DNA of 64,000 nt from Cryptomeria japonica (taxonomy: Eukaryota > Streptophyta > Pinopsida > Cupressales > Cupressaceae), in NCBI RefSeq assembly GCF_030272615.1, contig NC_081406.1, positions 480,904,900-480,968,899 on the forward strand. The letters are read 5' to 3'. The first letter of the stretch is position 1. Every line of letters starts with the position of its first letter. The notes beneath the pieces were generated by a model. That model did not search any database, was not told the origin of the DNA, and was given only the letters and a program-made list of their open reading frames with translations. This document shows positions 35,332-47,883 of this stretch, one piece after another. The translations under genes and the position numbers were made by a program.

Positions 35332-37003
35332 ATGGCAGTTTTTGTTTTCAAGAAAGAGAGTTTGAGATTTGATGGAACTAATTACTATATATGGAAGAAA
35401 CGAATGGAAGTTCACTTGAATTATCTTGGAGAAGATTATTGGAAGATCATAAAGAATGCATACATTATTCTTTTGAATGGTCCTATTACTACAACTGAGA
35501 TCAAGGATGTTGAACATAACATAAGACCTAAAGAAGCCTTGGTGATTGCTCTAACTGATACAGAGATGACTAATGTGGTGGGATTGTAGACTGCACATGA
35601 GATTTGGGAAAAGATAGAAACCCTATATGAAGGAGATAAACATGTAAAAGTTGCTAAATTGCAGAGCTTGAAAGGAAAGTATGGGTTGCTAAGAATGGGA
35701 GAAGATGAGAATATTTCATATTTTATGGCTAAAGTGAATGATCTTGTGTTGAACATCACATCAGGTGTGTCGGTGGATTCCTAGAATAAGATGAGATTTT
35801 GGCTAGAGTGTTGAGATCTTTGCCTCCTACTTATAAACATAAAGTTGTTGCTATTGATGAGATCCAAACTGTGACAATTGTGACAAGAGATATGTTGGTT
35901 GGTAAGCTTGATGCTTTTGAATTGAGAAAACTTGGTGAATCACATGGAAAAAATGAGACTGCATTTAAAGCTACTATATCCGAGAAGCAGAAGTAAGATC
36001 TGGGAGAGAGTTCAACTAGGGTTTCCAGATATGAAAAGGAAATGAGAGAGATGGAAGAATAGGAAAGAGAATTGGAAGAGCTTGAAGCACTAATTGTCAT
36101 AAGATTTCCTAAGGGAGTAGGTAAGTATGAAGGGAAGTTACCTTTCAAATGGTTTTTATGCAATAAGATTGGTCATTTTTCTTATAGGTGTCCTGAAAGA
36201 GTTGAAAGAGTGTCAAAGTATGATAAGCCTTACAAGCCTAATCGAAAGTATAGATATCAGAAGAAGTGTTATTATATTGTTGATGAAGGTGTGATAGATG
36301 ATGAGTCTGAGAAAGGGAATTTAGAAGATGAATTTGTGTTCATTGCTATCAAGGAAGATGATCTAGTATCTGTTGATTCTACAAGTTGTATTGTTGAAAA
36401 GAAAACTTTGGCTGCTAATATTGATGAGAATGATGAATGGGTGATTGACAATGGTTGTTCACATGACATGATAGGCAATAAAGGTAAATTTGTGAATATA
36501 GAGAAGTATGATGGTGGTGTAGTGAGGTTTGTAGACAAAAAAACTTGTGTAATCTGTGGCAAAGGTTCTATTTCTCTTGATGGTAATCATAATACTAATG
36601 ATGTTTTATATGTTGAAGGTTTGAAGCATAATCTTTTGAGTGTTGGACAAATGGTTGATAAGGCATATTATTTACAATTCAAGAATGAGAAATGTAAGAT
36701 CTTGAATAGATCCGGTATAGAAATTGCATCAAGAACTAAAACTAAAGGGAATATCTTTCATTTGAATGCTAGTGAGAAAATTTGTATGATTTCTCATATT
36801 GATGAGAGTTGGTTGTGGCATAGAAGGATGTGTCATGATAAGTTTGACTGCATGATTAAGATTAGTTCTACTCAAGTTGTTAGAGATTTGCCTAAGATAG
36901 TGAAGCCTACTAATCTGGTTTGTAAAGAGTGTCAATTGGGAAAGAAAACAAAAATTTCATTCAAGAACAAATTGTATACAGTCTAATCGATTATTAGATC
37001 TTG
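35332..37003 (+). pseudogene. Element F gag, protease and integrase start
   Basis: ATG 35332 begins MAVFVFKKESLRFDGTNYYI, the Copia capsid start. A TAG at 35587-35589 stands where Gln is expected, and a frame change lies near 35770-35800. The knuckle reads WFLCNKIGHFSYRC, so the first Cys of CCHC is Trp. The protease site is D-N-G instead of D-S-G (DNGCSHDMIG). The GAG-pre-integrase zinc region follows (WHRRMCHDKFD...CKECQLGKK). The coding text then stops making sense near 36986 and is cut at 37003 by a solo LTR. Confidence 0.87.
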
Positions 37004-37876
37004 TGATGAAGGGACAACCCAAGAAATAGAAAACACAATAAAGAGACACTGAAAATCTATATTTTATTATTATCAAAAACTATTTTTAATGCATGCAATT
37101 ACAAAATAGAGGAAAAAATCCTCACAGGATGAAATACATAGCTTGCAGAGTTTTTTGGAAACCCTCACAATTCTATTTCCCAACCAAGAAAACTAAACTC
37201 TCCAAAACTCTCATACAACTCCAACAACTAACTCCCAGGTTCCTACATATAGGTCTTAAATAGACTTCCTTTTGTTTTGGAGTTGAAATTACAATATAGA
37301 AATCACCAAATGGCGGTCAAATGCCAAAATATGAAATTAGAAATTTGAAAATACAACCAGATTTGAAAATTGAAACTTTCTGAAAAATTGTCCGACTTCC
37401 GGCAGCCATAACTTTTGATCCGGGAATCAGATTTATGAACCATTTGAAGCGCCAAAAAGATCTATGAGTGTAGAATATGATAAGAATTCACTTTTCTGAT
37501 TCTTGCCATTTTCAGGCATGTTCGACACTATTTAATGCCTCAAATATGACTTGGAAGAATTTTTTCAGTTTTTTCGGGAAATTGAAACTTTAGTAACTTT
37601 CAAACCGTTTCTTTTGACCTGATTCTTTCACCAATGAGCTTAGTTTTCCTTCCTTACTCTTCCTATAAATTTTGGGCTCCATCTGCCTTTAAATAAAAAC
37701 CTGTTATTTTTGGCAGTCGGCTAGAAAGAGCAATTTGTCAATTCTGAGAGTTGGAATCTCTTATTCGTCCAAAAGGGTATCCAGATCTGCACAAAACATT
37801 AAAGAAAACTAAATCAAAAAGAAATATTTTTAGGTGATGCAAGATTGCCCTTACACTACTGGATGCTCCTACATCA
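37004..37876. mobile_element. Solo LTR (873 bp) in element F integrase
   Basis: TGATGAAGGG...CTACATCA with a 5-bp inverted terminus (TGATG/CATCA). The flanks are TCTTG (36999-37003) and TGTTG (37877-37881), a one-mismatch target duplication. Excising it with one flank restores the expected integrase context (LLDLVHTDLCGP type). It has no reading frame with recognised homology and no primer site. Read on the minus strand it starts TGATGTAGGAGCATCC, resembling the TGTAGGAGCACC start of the Gypsy G LTR, so a Gypsy origin on the minus strand is possible. Confidence 0.75.
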
Positions 37877-40363
37877 TGTTGTGCATACTGATTTATGTGG
37901 ACCTTCTAGGGTGAGAATCTTGCTGGGAGAGAGATACTTTATATTTTTTATTTATGACTATTCCAGGATGATGCGGGTCACTTTTCTAAGAAGAAATATG
38001 AAGCACTAGAGAAATTCAAAATATTAAAAGCTAGAGTGGAGACAGAGATAGGATTAAAGCTGAAGTGTCTAAGGTCTGACAAAGGAGGAGAATTCACTTT
38101 GGAAGAGTTTAATTCTTTCTGTGAAGAGCATGGAATTAGGAAACAGATATCTGCTCCAAGAACCCCTTAGTAGAATGGAGTTGTTGAAAGGAAGAACAAA
38201 ATTGTTTTGGATACTGCTAGAACTATGATGATTGAAGGAAATGTTTCACATATCTATTGGAGAGAATTTGTTAGCACTATTGTATACACATTCAACCAAG
38301 TGAATATAAAAGGTGATTTTGGTAAGACTCCTTATGAACTATGGTTTGGTCATGTTCCTACAGTTAGATATTTCAGAATCTTTGGAAGCAAATGTTATAT
38401 CAAAAGAGATGAGGATATATGAAAATTTAATGCAAGATGTGATGAAGGAATATTTTTGGGATATTCTCCTAAGAGCAAATCCTGCCGGTGTTACAACAAA
38501 ATACTGAGAAAGATAGTGGAAAGTGCAAATGTGAAGGTTGATGAGAATCATGAGAAGCAAATCAGAGCATGCGGATATGAATATGATGATTAGGATGTTG
38601 TTTCAAAAAAAGTGCAGACTTTGAGTATGAAATAGTGATCTAGAAGAGACAGTAGATCCAAATGTTGCTGACGGTGAAGAAGTTCAAGAGACTAAAAATA
38701 AGAATAATCAGAAAACCCCTAGGTATGTAAGATTAAATCATTTAGAAAATCATATTATTGATGATAAAAATAAAGGTGTGATGATTGGAAAAGAATTGTT
38801 GTTGAAGAGACATGTCTGATTTCCAAAATTGAGTCTAAAGATGTTGTTGAAGCTTGTAAAGATGAAAATTGGATAAAAGCTATGGAAGAAGAGTTAGATC
38901 AGATTGAGAAGAACAAAACATGGGAGATTGTTCTGAGACCTAAGGACAAGAATGTAATTGGTACTAAATGGGTGTTCCAGAATAAGTTGAATGAAGATGG
39001 AAAATTTGTTAGAAACAAAGCAAGACTGGTATGTAAGGGATATTCACAAATGGAAGGTATTGATTTTGAGGAGACTTTTGCTTCAGTAGCCAGAATTGAA
39101 GTTGTTAAACTATTTCTTGCATATGTTTCTCATACAAAATTCAAGGTATATCAGATGGATGTGAAGCCAGCCTTTTTGAATGGTGAATTGGAAGAGGAAG
39201 TCTAAATTAAGCAACCAAATGGATTTTCATTGACAGATGAAGAAGACATGGTATCTAGATTGAATAAAGCATTGTATGGACTCAAACAAGCCCCTAGAGC
39301 TTGGTACGCCAGATTGGTCAGGTACTTGATGAAGTTGGGATTCTGTAAAAGTAATGTTGATAGTAATTTGTACTTCAAAATTGATAATGATAATATTTTG
39401 ATTGTTAAAAAAAAATTTAATGATAATATTTTTGGAGGAGATTATTTAAGTAAGAAGTTTGCTGATGATATGCAAAAAGAATTTGGGATGACTATGATAG
39501 GTGAGATGAAATTATTTTTGGGATTATAAATTATACAAATTGACAAAGGCAATTTCATTTCTCAATCTAAGTATGTGAAGGAATTTCTAAAGAAATTTAG
39601 GTTAGATGATTCCAAACCTGTTGGAACTCCTATGGTGACTAGATGCAAGATGACAAAAGATGATGAATCTCTAAAGGCTAACTAGACCCTATATAGATCT
39701 ATGATTGGTGGGCTGCTATACTTGACTCGGACTAGACCTGACATTATGAATGTTTTATTTCTTGTTGCAAGATTTCAAGTTGACCCTAAGGAAAGTCATG
39801 TTACTGTTGTGAAGAGGATATTCAGATACTTGAAGGAAATAGTTGATTATGGTCTGTGGTATCCAAAGAATAATGATTTCACTTTAAATGCTTATACTGA
39901 CGTTGATTGGGCTGGTGATGTTGATGACCAGAAGAGCACTACCAGTGGAGCACTCTTTTTGGGAAAGAAGTTGATTTCTTGGGAAAGTAAGAAGCAAGAT
40001 GCTATTTATTTATCTACTATAGAAGCTGAATATATTGTTGCTGCTAGCAATTGTACTCGGGTACTTTGGATGAAGTAGATGCTGAAGGATATTAGAGTTG
40101 TTTATAATGAGCCTATTGTTATATACTATGACAATTCTAGTGCTATCAATATTTCTAAGAATCCAATTTTGCATTCTAAGACAAAACATATATCAATCAA
40201 GTTTCATTTCTTGAGAGAGAAGGTGAATGAGAAGGAAGTCAAACTATAGTATGTACCTACAAAGGAACATATTGCATATATCTTCACTAAGCCTTTGCCT
40301 ATAGAAACATTTATATACTTGAGAAAGAAGTTAGGGGTGATTGTCCCTCCTGCTATGAACTAG
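37877..40363 (+). pseudogene. Element F pol: integrase, RT, RNase H
   Basis: Integrase core follows HTDLCGPSR, with frame breaks around 37980-38100, then YWREFVSTIVYTFNQVN and YFRIFGSKCYIKRDED (38207-38422). [22 protein letters not shown] and [16 protein letters not shown] (38882-39205), LKQAPRAWYARL, then a damaged catalytic segment (KKFNDNIFGG in place of FVDDIIFGG, 39230-39529). RNase H: AYTDVDWAGDVDDQKSTTSG (39701-40078) and NSSAINISKN. It ends in the YLRKKLGVI terminus, stop at 40361-40363. Stops at 39202 (TAA), 40076 (TAG, Gln expected) and others interrupt it. Confidence 0.88.
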
Positions 40364-40702
40364 ATGCATTGAGTTGCATCGATCCAGTGAGTTTATTGTC
40401 GTATCCTATTATCCAGATTGATGAGTAGGTGTTGCTACTCTAGGGGAGTAATCACTATGTGGTTCAGTTTATCATATTTGTGAGTGCGTGTCTAAGAGGG
40501 AGAGATTATCTGTAAGGGATAGCGAATAATGATTTGTATGTGTCTTCGGCATTGATGTCAAAGGGGGAGAGATGAATGTGAAAAATTGTCTTTTCTATCT
40601 AAGGTAAATACCTATCTGTGTATGATTTGAGGGGGAGATTACTCGAGTTGATTTTTTTTTTGCATTGATTGTTTTTCACATTCATATGTTGCCATCAATG
40701 TC
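40364..40702 (+). other. Element F 3' untranslated region
   Basis: No gene. It holds extra copies of the polypurine phrase: GATGTCAAAGGGGGAGAGATG (about 40555-40575) and TTGAGGGGGAGATTACTC (about 40627-40644). Confidence 0.7.
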
Positions 40703-40714
40703 AAAGGGGGAGAT
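40703..40714 (+). other. Polypurine tract of element F
   Basis: AAAGGGGGAGAT directly before the 3' LTR start, preceded by CATCAATGTC. Confidence 0.9.
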
Positions 40715-41043
40715 TGTTGTATAATAGAGTTGTTAGAATATGTTGTTGTCATTTATGTCAACATATTCCTATGTTGCAAAGAATTGGTTTGTTGCAAAGA
40801 GTTGGTTTGGATGTTCTGTTGCAGACGTGTTGACGCAGATTAATAGATTTTGAGATACCTATCTCTACTTGATCAAGTATGAGTTTTAGTGTTTCGAAAG
40901 GTGATTTGATCGATCTATGTGATCTGGTGTGATGGTTGGTTTTTTGGTTGGTTTTGTATTGCAGAGAGTTGTGATGTCGGGATTGTATTGCTCCGGAATT
41001 GATTCCTTATGTTGTGTGGATTTTGGTGAGTGTGTGGGACATT
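40715..41043 (+). mobile_element. 3' LTR of element F, piece 1
   Basis: TGTTGTATAATAG... aligns with 33953-34276. It is cut at 41043 by solo LTR H. Confidence 0.87.
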
Positions 41044-43576
41044 TGTTGCTATTGTTTTGTCATCGATGTCAAATGGTATAGGATGACTACCCAGTATGAG
41101 AGATGCATGTGCAACATTGTCATGGAGGAGTATAGGATGAGATATCTTTGATATCACCTTGTGTTGTAGAACACCGGTAAGGTAAGGAAGAGAATGTCAT
41201 TCAGATGAATGACCACTGGAGTCACCAGCACACAAGTTAGTGTTTGACTTGTGTATGGATGAAAGGGACAAGTTACCGATATAGTCTAACACTGGTAAGG
41301 AAAGGATGTCAACTGGTAACCAATGTGTTGACAATGAGCAGGATGCTTGGATGTTGTTTGTGATGAAGAGGCAGAATGTTACCTAAATCACATCAATATC
41401 AGAGGAGAAGGATGAAAAAGTCACCGGTATGCTGAGAGGTCGCAAAATAGTAGGACTCCCACTGGATGATGATGTGGTCACCAAGTGAAGAGATGACTGA
41501 CAGTGAATGTGCCCACATCGGATCACATGTGTCTGTTTGAAGATGTGCTGCACAAATAGGGAAGTCACATGAGTGTATTGCAAGATGTCAATGACAAGGT
41601 GTCACTCCACCTGTAAGTGGAGCTTATCTCCTATTATGCATAAGGTGCATGATAGTTTTGTGAGGTAAGGAAGAAGAGGTAAAGGCAAGTGTTTGAAGGC
41701 TCACACTGGATCTACCAATGAAACAAAGGAATGCCTTGAGTGCATGAAATTAGGGTTATGCACTGACTGATAGAGAAGGTATGTTGGAATGTCGGTGCAG
41801 ATGAAGAGTGATGGGTTTCTCACTTTGACAAACCGATTGAGATATGATCTGAGTTGATCAAGGAGAAGGCAAGGTTGAACAGATTCAGACAGAGGAAAAT
41901 GGTCGGATTAAAGATGGAGTTTATTGAAGGTCGATGACATGGTGTCATCAAGAGTGTTTACTAATATGTAAGTCCACTGGAAATATGGACAAGGTGTAGG
42001 TGTAGAAGACTTCCCACTTGATGAGAATGAGCATGGTGTGGACAAATATGTCTAGTGACTGGTCAAGGTGTTCCACCGGCAGTCCAACAAAGTGCAAACA
42101 TGAAGGTTAACTGGTAAAGTGTATGATACCGGTAGGGTTAGTAAACCGGTAGAAAAGAAGAACCAATTGAGTGTTTGGTCAGTGATCCTGTTTGAACCGA
42201 CACAAAGGTCCAAGCTGGCAATTGGTCAAAAAAGGTGCCATGTGGAGTCAAGGTGGTGGACTTCCATGCAGCGGTAGATGGAGTGTACACTGTGAGGTTG
42301 TTGCAGAGTTGGTTGATATTAATGGTAGATCCCGTAAATCATGGGATGTGTTGCAGACCATGCAGAGGTTTGCGGCTTGAGGTCTGGAGGACAATAGAGA
42401 GCCATTTCAGACTGATTGAGGAGATCGAGGCAGATGAAGGAAGTCGCAAGACCAATCTTAGTGATCGATCAAGAAATCAGCTAACAGGGTAAAAAGTAGA
42501 TTGCCAAAGATAGAAGGCGTGATCAAGAAGGCACGACAATGGCGGTGATGTGCAAACAGCTGTTTGGGCGATCAGATCAGATAAGATCTGATTGGATTTG
42601 GTTTTCCTTGAGGTTGATGAGGAAACCCTAACCGCCTGTGATTTGAATTGGCTTTTGGCGGGAAAACCAGATTATAAATAAGGAAGCCAAAATTATTGAA
42701 GGTTGATGTTGAAGAGGAGAAGATAGAGTTGTTGTGATGTGATTGAGTGTTGCATGAGAGAGTTAGATTAGTCAGAGGGAAAATAGTTGAAGATAACAGT
42801 GACTGAGGGAGTGAAGGTTAAACCGGTGATAGGGTTTAACAAAGGGTTAACCGGTATGGTTTGAGAAACCAATAAAGCAGCTAGATTGCATCAGAGGAGA
42901 TAACTGGTAAGTGCTTGTACCGGCAGGAAGACATCAAAGGGCACTAAAGAGTAGAGCAGTGAGGAGGAGAACCAATAGAGAAAGAAGAAGAGTAGAAGTG
43001 AACCAGTAGAGTTTAATGGCAATGCAGCAGCAGATGTGAGCAGAAAACGAGTGAACTGGTGTAGCAGAGAAGGTGTCTCACCGGCAGAAGGAAGTTATGT
43101 GCATAGGTTGCAAAACTCTTTTGTAACTAGGATATTACTTTTGTATTTAAATGTTCATTATGGTCACTGAGTTGTAGCTCGATGTAGGGGTTGTAGATCC
43201 TTTGGGTTGTATCCCATAAACAAGTTAGGGGTTGTAGCTTCTTTGGTTTGTAGCCCATAAACAAGTCAGGGGTTGGTGCTCCTTGGGTTGGTGCCCTAAA
43301 CATTGTAACATAGATTCATTGTGAGGCTGGATTGGAGCAGTAGACTCCAGCAGTATTGCTCACTGAGGTTTTTTTTTCATCTTGGGTTTTCCTCGTACAT
43401 ACTAGTGTTATGTGATGTCCCTTTGTGTGAATGTATTTGTGTTTAGTCTCCTCACTAACCAGTAAGTCTGCATTCAATTAGATCCGTAAATCGGTATATG
43501 TTCATAAGAATAGTTAAAGGGTAAAGTTTGAGAACCACTGATTCACCCCCCTCTCAGTGGTGCATTGTGTCTAACA
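41044..43576 (+). mobile_element. Solo LTR H (2.5 kb) in the F 3' LTR
   Basis: TGTTGCTATTG...GTCTAACA, 2533 bp, flanked by ACATT (41039-41043) and AAATT (43577-43581), a one-mismatch target duplication. The F LTR text resumes immediately after. It has TTGTCATCGATGTCAA at 41057-41072, a TATA-box candidate, GGTTTTT...CTTGGGTTTTCCTC (about 43369-43393) and a C-run near its end (about 43545-43551). It contains no primer site or pol frame, so it is best read as a very long solo LTR. Its last kilobase matches 1-1194. The short frames at 42192-42492 have no recognised homology. Confidence 0.78.
42673..42680 (+). promoter_or_regulatory. Candidate TATA box of LTR H
   Basis: TATAAATA in GATTATAAATAAGG, about 900 bp before the LTR end. 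The related LTR at 1-1194 has a changed sequence here (near 177-186). Confidence 0.5.
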
Positions 43577-43635
43577 AAATTCATGTGTGTCCTCAGTTCG
43601 AATGGTTCATGATTTGGAATTTCACAAGCGCATCT
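43577..43635 (+). mobile_element. 3' LTR of element F, piece 2 (59 bp)
   Basis: A short remnant, AAATTCATGTGTGTCCTCAG onward, aligning with 34271-34330 of the 5' LTR. It lies between H and K. Its last five bases CATCT are the left duplication of K. Confidence 0.85.
43631..43635. repeat. Target duplication CATCT, left copy (element K)
   Basis: CATCT before K (43631-43635) and after K (58492-58496), perfect match. Confidence 0.9.
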
Positions 43636-44821
43636 TGTTAGATAGTTCAAATAACTAGAAGACAACTAAGAGGGGGGGTGAATCAGTTGTCACAAATTAT
43701 CAAAACATTTAGCAATTAAAAGTTTAATACCAAAACTCAAAACATTAATATTGGAATGCTTAAACAAAATACCGAAATAGCAGTTAAACCAATTAAGCAT
43801 AAACAATAATCAATGAATAAATACCACCCACATGACACCAAGATTTATATGTGGAAAACCCAATAAAAGTAAAAACCATGGTGGGAAGCCTACCCACAAT
43901 TAGATAATACTTCTGCAGTAAGTATGTGAATTAAAATTGAGGGGCTTGCACTTGCAAGAAGGCCAACAGCCTAGAGCGCACTGCTCGTCACAAAAGGAGT
44001 CTCACTGACTACATAGAAATCCATACTACAATCTGGAAGAAGGAATGAACTGCAAAGATAACATCTCCTATGCCTAAGTACAGTTCCAGTTAAGCTCAAT
44101 ACCAGAGGATTAAATCCTCTTACATAAACCCAATGATCGACCAAATCCTCTACCTGAATGAGATTACATTATTTCCACATTGCATACACATATCCCATTC
44201 CTATATCTTGATGATCTACAATGAGATCTTACATCATATATATACAAACTATTGACCATAAACAATCAGGTCGACCACCAGACAATAAACCAATTACATA
44301 ATTACAAAACATGTCAGCCTTAGACCAAACAAATAATATCCAACACATAAGACATCTTGGAAACACATCGAGAGGTCCGATCCACATGTTACATTAAGTC
44401 GGTCCATAACCTAGATCAACCGGGACCCAATATAGGTCCACATACAAAAGAAATAATCTCCATCTGCTAAGTCTCGAACATGATCACCATCGGCATCCTG
44501 AATCTCTACTAGAAGTTGCACCAACACCACTTATGCAATTCATCAAAGATCTTCATCAAAATCTCTATTGGTGAAACCCTCATCGATACCACAAGCCAAG
44601 CTTCCAAGCAAGCAGGATAGCATCTGATCACTAGACCATAACCAACTTACTAAATATGAACATGAGTATCATGAATAAGCAAATTCCATAACCAAATCAT
44701 ACCGGAGCATACCGGATCCAAACCAAATAGAAACTACTCAGCCTACCAGGACCAAAAGGGTGTTGGTAAAGCATCCAAGACATCAATGCAACACATAACC
44801 AATTCCTCCAAATGGCCAACA
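43636..44821 (-). mobile_element. 3' LTR of element K
   Basis: TGTTAGATAG...TGGCCAACA, 1186 bp. It has a G-run (about 43672-43678), the AAACC..AAAACCATGGTGGG block (about 43856-43887), GCCTAGAGCGCACTGCTC (about 43969-43986) and a TATATATA run (44237-44244). Compared with the other K LTR it lacks a short segment (the TTGACATCAATGA phrase near 58433). Confidence 0.88.
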
Positions 44822-44833
44822 ATCTCCTCCTTT
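44822..44833 (-). other. Polypurine tract of element K
   Basis: The minus strand reads AAAGGAGGAGAT beside the LTR. The interval 44834-45238 has no gene but carries further C-runs (45008-45014, 45069-45078, 45150-45155) like the duplicated tracts in A, B and F. Confidence 0.82.
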
Positions 44834-45238
44834 AACATTGATGGAAACACTAGATGTGAAAAACATCTAAGTACCAAGAAATGCCAAATAAGTCTCCCCT
44901 AATGGAAGACAACCAACAATCTCTCACATAAAGATATAGCAATGAAGTACTAAAACAAAGGCCAAACTCCCCATGTGAATGATATCTATGTAAAGCTTTG
45001 AATTACACATATATTTCTCCCCCTAATGTAGACAACTCCTTAAGTTTTCCTTTTTCACATCAATATCTCTCCCCCTTTGACATCAATGCCAGAACTCTGA
45101 CAAAAATATCAAAGCAAAAACATAAACCATTAAATCCCAAAGCTGACTACTCCCCCTGAGCAGTAGCATCCCCACATCAGTGTCAAAATGAAAAATATCT
45201 CTGACAATGCATATTGGAGTGATGCCGAAAAGCATCAA

Positions 45239-46317
45239 TCAGTTCTCTATCAGAGGGGCAAAAACCCCTAATCTATCTCTCAGATACTCAAATTGTTCTT
45301 TAAGAAAAGGTTTAGTGAAAATATTTGCAATCTTCTCTTTAGTGTTCACATAAACTAGTTTGACTTCATTTTCTTCCATCTTCTCCTTCAAAAAGTTATA
45401 CTTCATAGATATGTGTTTTGTCTTAGAGTGAAATATCATATTCTTTGATATGTCAATAGTAGCAGAGTTATCACAGTAAATAACTATCAATCCGGTGCAA
45501 TTCACTTTGATATCCTTCAACATTTGCTTCATCCATAAAACTTGTGTACAGTTAGTAGCAGCAGCAACATACTCAGCTTCAGTAGTAGATAAAGAAGTAC
45601 ATGACTATTTCTTGTTGATCCATGAAACCAACTTCTTTCCAAGAAAGAAAGCTCCACCAAAAGTACTTTTTCGGTCATCAACATCTCCAGCCCAATCAAC
45701 ATCTGTATATGCACATAAAGTAAAGTCATCATCCTCAGGGTACCACAAACCATATTCTGATGTACCTTGCAAGTATCTAAAAATTCTTTTCACCGCACTC
45801 TCATGATTTTCTCTAGGATCACTCTGAAATCTAGGTGCAATACAAACAACATTCATTATGTCAGGCCTAGTCTGAGTCAAATAAAGCAGGCCTCCAATCA
45901 TAGATTTGTATCTTGTAGGATTTATCGGTGCAGAAACATTTTTCCTTGTCAATTTATCACTTGTAACCATAGGATTACTTACCGGTTTAGAATCTCCCAT
46001 ACCAGATTCTTCAACAATTCCCTAGCATACTTAGTTTGACAAATGAAAATACTTTTGTCAATCTGAGTAATCTGCAAACCTAAAAAAAATTCATTTCCCC
46101 AATCATAGACATTTCAAATTCCTTCTCCATATTTTTAGAAAATTTCATGCACAACTTATCTTCACCTCCAAAAATAATGTCATCAACAAATACTTCAATA
46201 ATTAGTACATCATCATCATTGATCTTATAATATAAATTATTGTCAGCGTTACCCTTAGTAAAGCCAAGTTTCAAAAGATATTTATCCAACCTTGCATACC
46301 AAGCTCTAGGTGACTGG
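45239..46317 (-). pseudogene. Element K pol: end of RT and RNase H
   Basis: From 46317: PRAWYARLDKYLLKLGF and an intact VFVDDIIFGG catalytic segment (46080-46328 frame), then a frame break, RPDIMNVVCI and AYTDVDWAGDVDDRKST (45605-46000). The RNase H end CDNSATIDISKN leads to KEKIANIFTKPFLKE, stop at 45239. The RT start lies on the far side of G (54084-54648). Confidence 0.87.
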
Positions 46318-47832
46318 TGTAGGAGCACCCCTTCAAGATGATAAGTCAGACTCAGAGGAGGAAGGATAAGGCATCAGGCATATCTTTAGGATTTTTTGTG
46401 TGTTTCAATCATGCATTGTGTGTTTGTAATAAAGGACCCCATCTTGTGAGCCAAACTCCTATGTTGGCATTTATATAAGCCAATTAGGACTTTTGGACAA
46501 TAGGGGATAAAATATGTGTAGGACATAGTTATCCTAGTGGTTTTAGTGTTTCTAGGATTCTTTAGGAGGGGTTAGACTTGACCCAAGGCATTAGGAGGCG
46601 AAAGATGACATTTTGACAACTTTTGCAAAAGTTGTCAAAAGTTGTCATGAGCAACTTTTATGCACTTTTTGCATTTTTGTTTGTTTGAACTCCTTCAACA
46701 TCTCTCACCTCTTGTTTTTGATTGAAAGTAGTTGTGGAGTGTTTTATACACCTTTTGGATCCAATTTCCAAGGAGAGATTGTACGGAGGACAGTTTTGGT
46801 GACAGCAAACTAATAAAATTCTGAGTTTTTCCTATAATTCTGGAGTTTTGGTATGGGGTATGGTACTATATGGATTGGTATCAATTCCCAATGATGTTAA
46901 TTAGTTGGAGAGGAGATTTATATTTTTTTGGCTTTGGTTTGAAGTTCTAGTTGTGTGTTTTGCTCTTGATATTCAAATTTTGTTGTAGGTGCCCGAAAAA
47001 CCAGGGTTTACCTTGGGTTTTTCCTCCTCCATGGCCATAACTTGCAATTTATTAATCTGAGACCCATGGGATTTGGTGAAATGTAAGTATGGTCAGTGTT
47101 TTCTAGGATTCTAAAAGTTTTTTGTAGGAGGAGCAAGGGAGAAGTGTGTTTGAACTGACCCTAGGTAGACATCTCTATGTGGCTACCTAGACCTTGAACA
47201 TCAAAGTTACCCTTATATGCAAATGGTGATGATTCCAGACATGTAACCCTAGAATCTATTATGGTTTATGGTTCCCCACATACCCATGGGGTTTTAATTT
47301 CATGGTTTACTCAGCTGGACATAGGTGCTTCACAAATGGAGGCCTAATTGGCCCTTTAGGACAGTCAACATCCTACCGATTCAAACCTTTGTTTGTCAGA
47401 CCCTGACCCTTCCTTTTGGGGAATTGTGTAACTTCCAAAAGGGTACTTGAATCCATAATTTTTTTTCTAGGGTGTTTGGGAAAGTTTGAACTTAAGGTCC
47501 CTTTACCCGCTAAAAAGGGCTACGAGCAAATAGGCCTAATTGTGAAGGTACTATGGGGAATAGGGTTGAATCCTCAAAACCAGTGTTGGATCTGGTTCAA
47601 GTGAGTCATGTTTGACCCAAAACAAGTGTGTTAATGATCCATAACCCTTGGAGGTCTCAAAGTGTATGTTGGAGCCATTTACCCAAGTTGAGTAGGTATG
47701 AGTCTTGAAGATGGTGAGATGATTGAACTAATGTTGTAGAGCCTTGTCTTGATAGGATCTGATTATTGTTTGGAGGGGTCAGTGTCATACATTTTGAGGT
47801 GTTTGGTAGGTTACAAGGAGGTCTCTCCATCA
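46318..47832 (+). mobile_element. 5' LTR of element G
   Basis: TGTAGGAGCACC...CTCCATCA. A TATATAAG box is at 46472-46479. The first bases are also coding-capable: the 3' LTR copy of this region holds the end of the polyprotein. Confidence 0.9.
46472..46479 (+). promoter_or_regulatory. TATA box of element G 5' LTR
   Basis: TATATAAG in GGCATTTATATAAGCC. The 3' LTR reads TTCTATAAGCC at the same place (near 52716-52726), so the box is altered there. Confidence 0.6.
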
Positions 47833-47834
47833 AG

Positions 47835-47846
47835 TGGTATCAGAGC
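47835..47846 (+). other. Primer-binding site of element G (tRNA-iMet)
   Basis: TGGTATCAGAGC, exact, two bases after the LTR. Confidence 0.93.
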
Positions 47847-47883
47847 TAGTAACATCTTTGGTAAGGAGATAGAGAATTGAGAG

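Noticed and set aside
40364-40714. A possible env-like third ORF after pol in F (and the same interval in A, B, C and K).
   Set aside because: The intervals are only 0.2-0.4 kb, without frames of useful length or membrane-like segments.
42192-42492. Overlapping short frames in H as a small gene.
   Set aside because: No homology or codon pattern recognised, inside a solo LTR.
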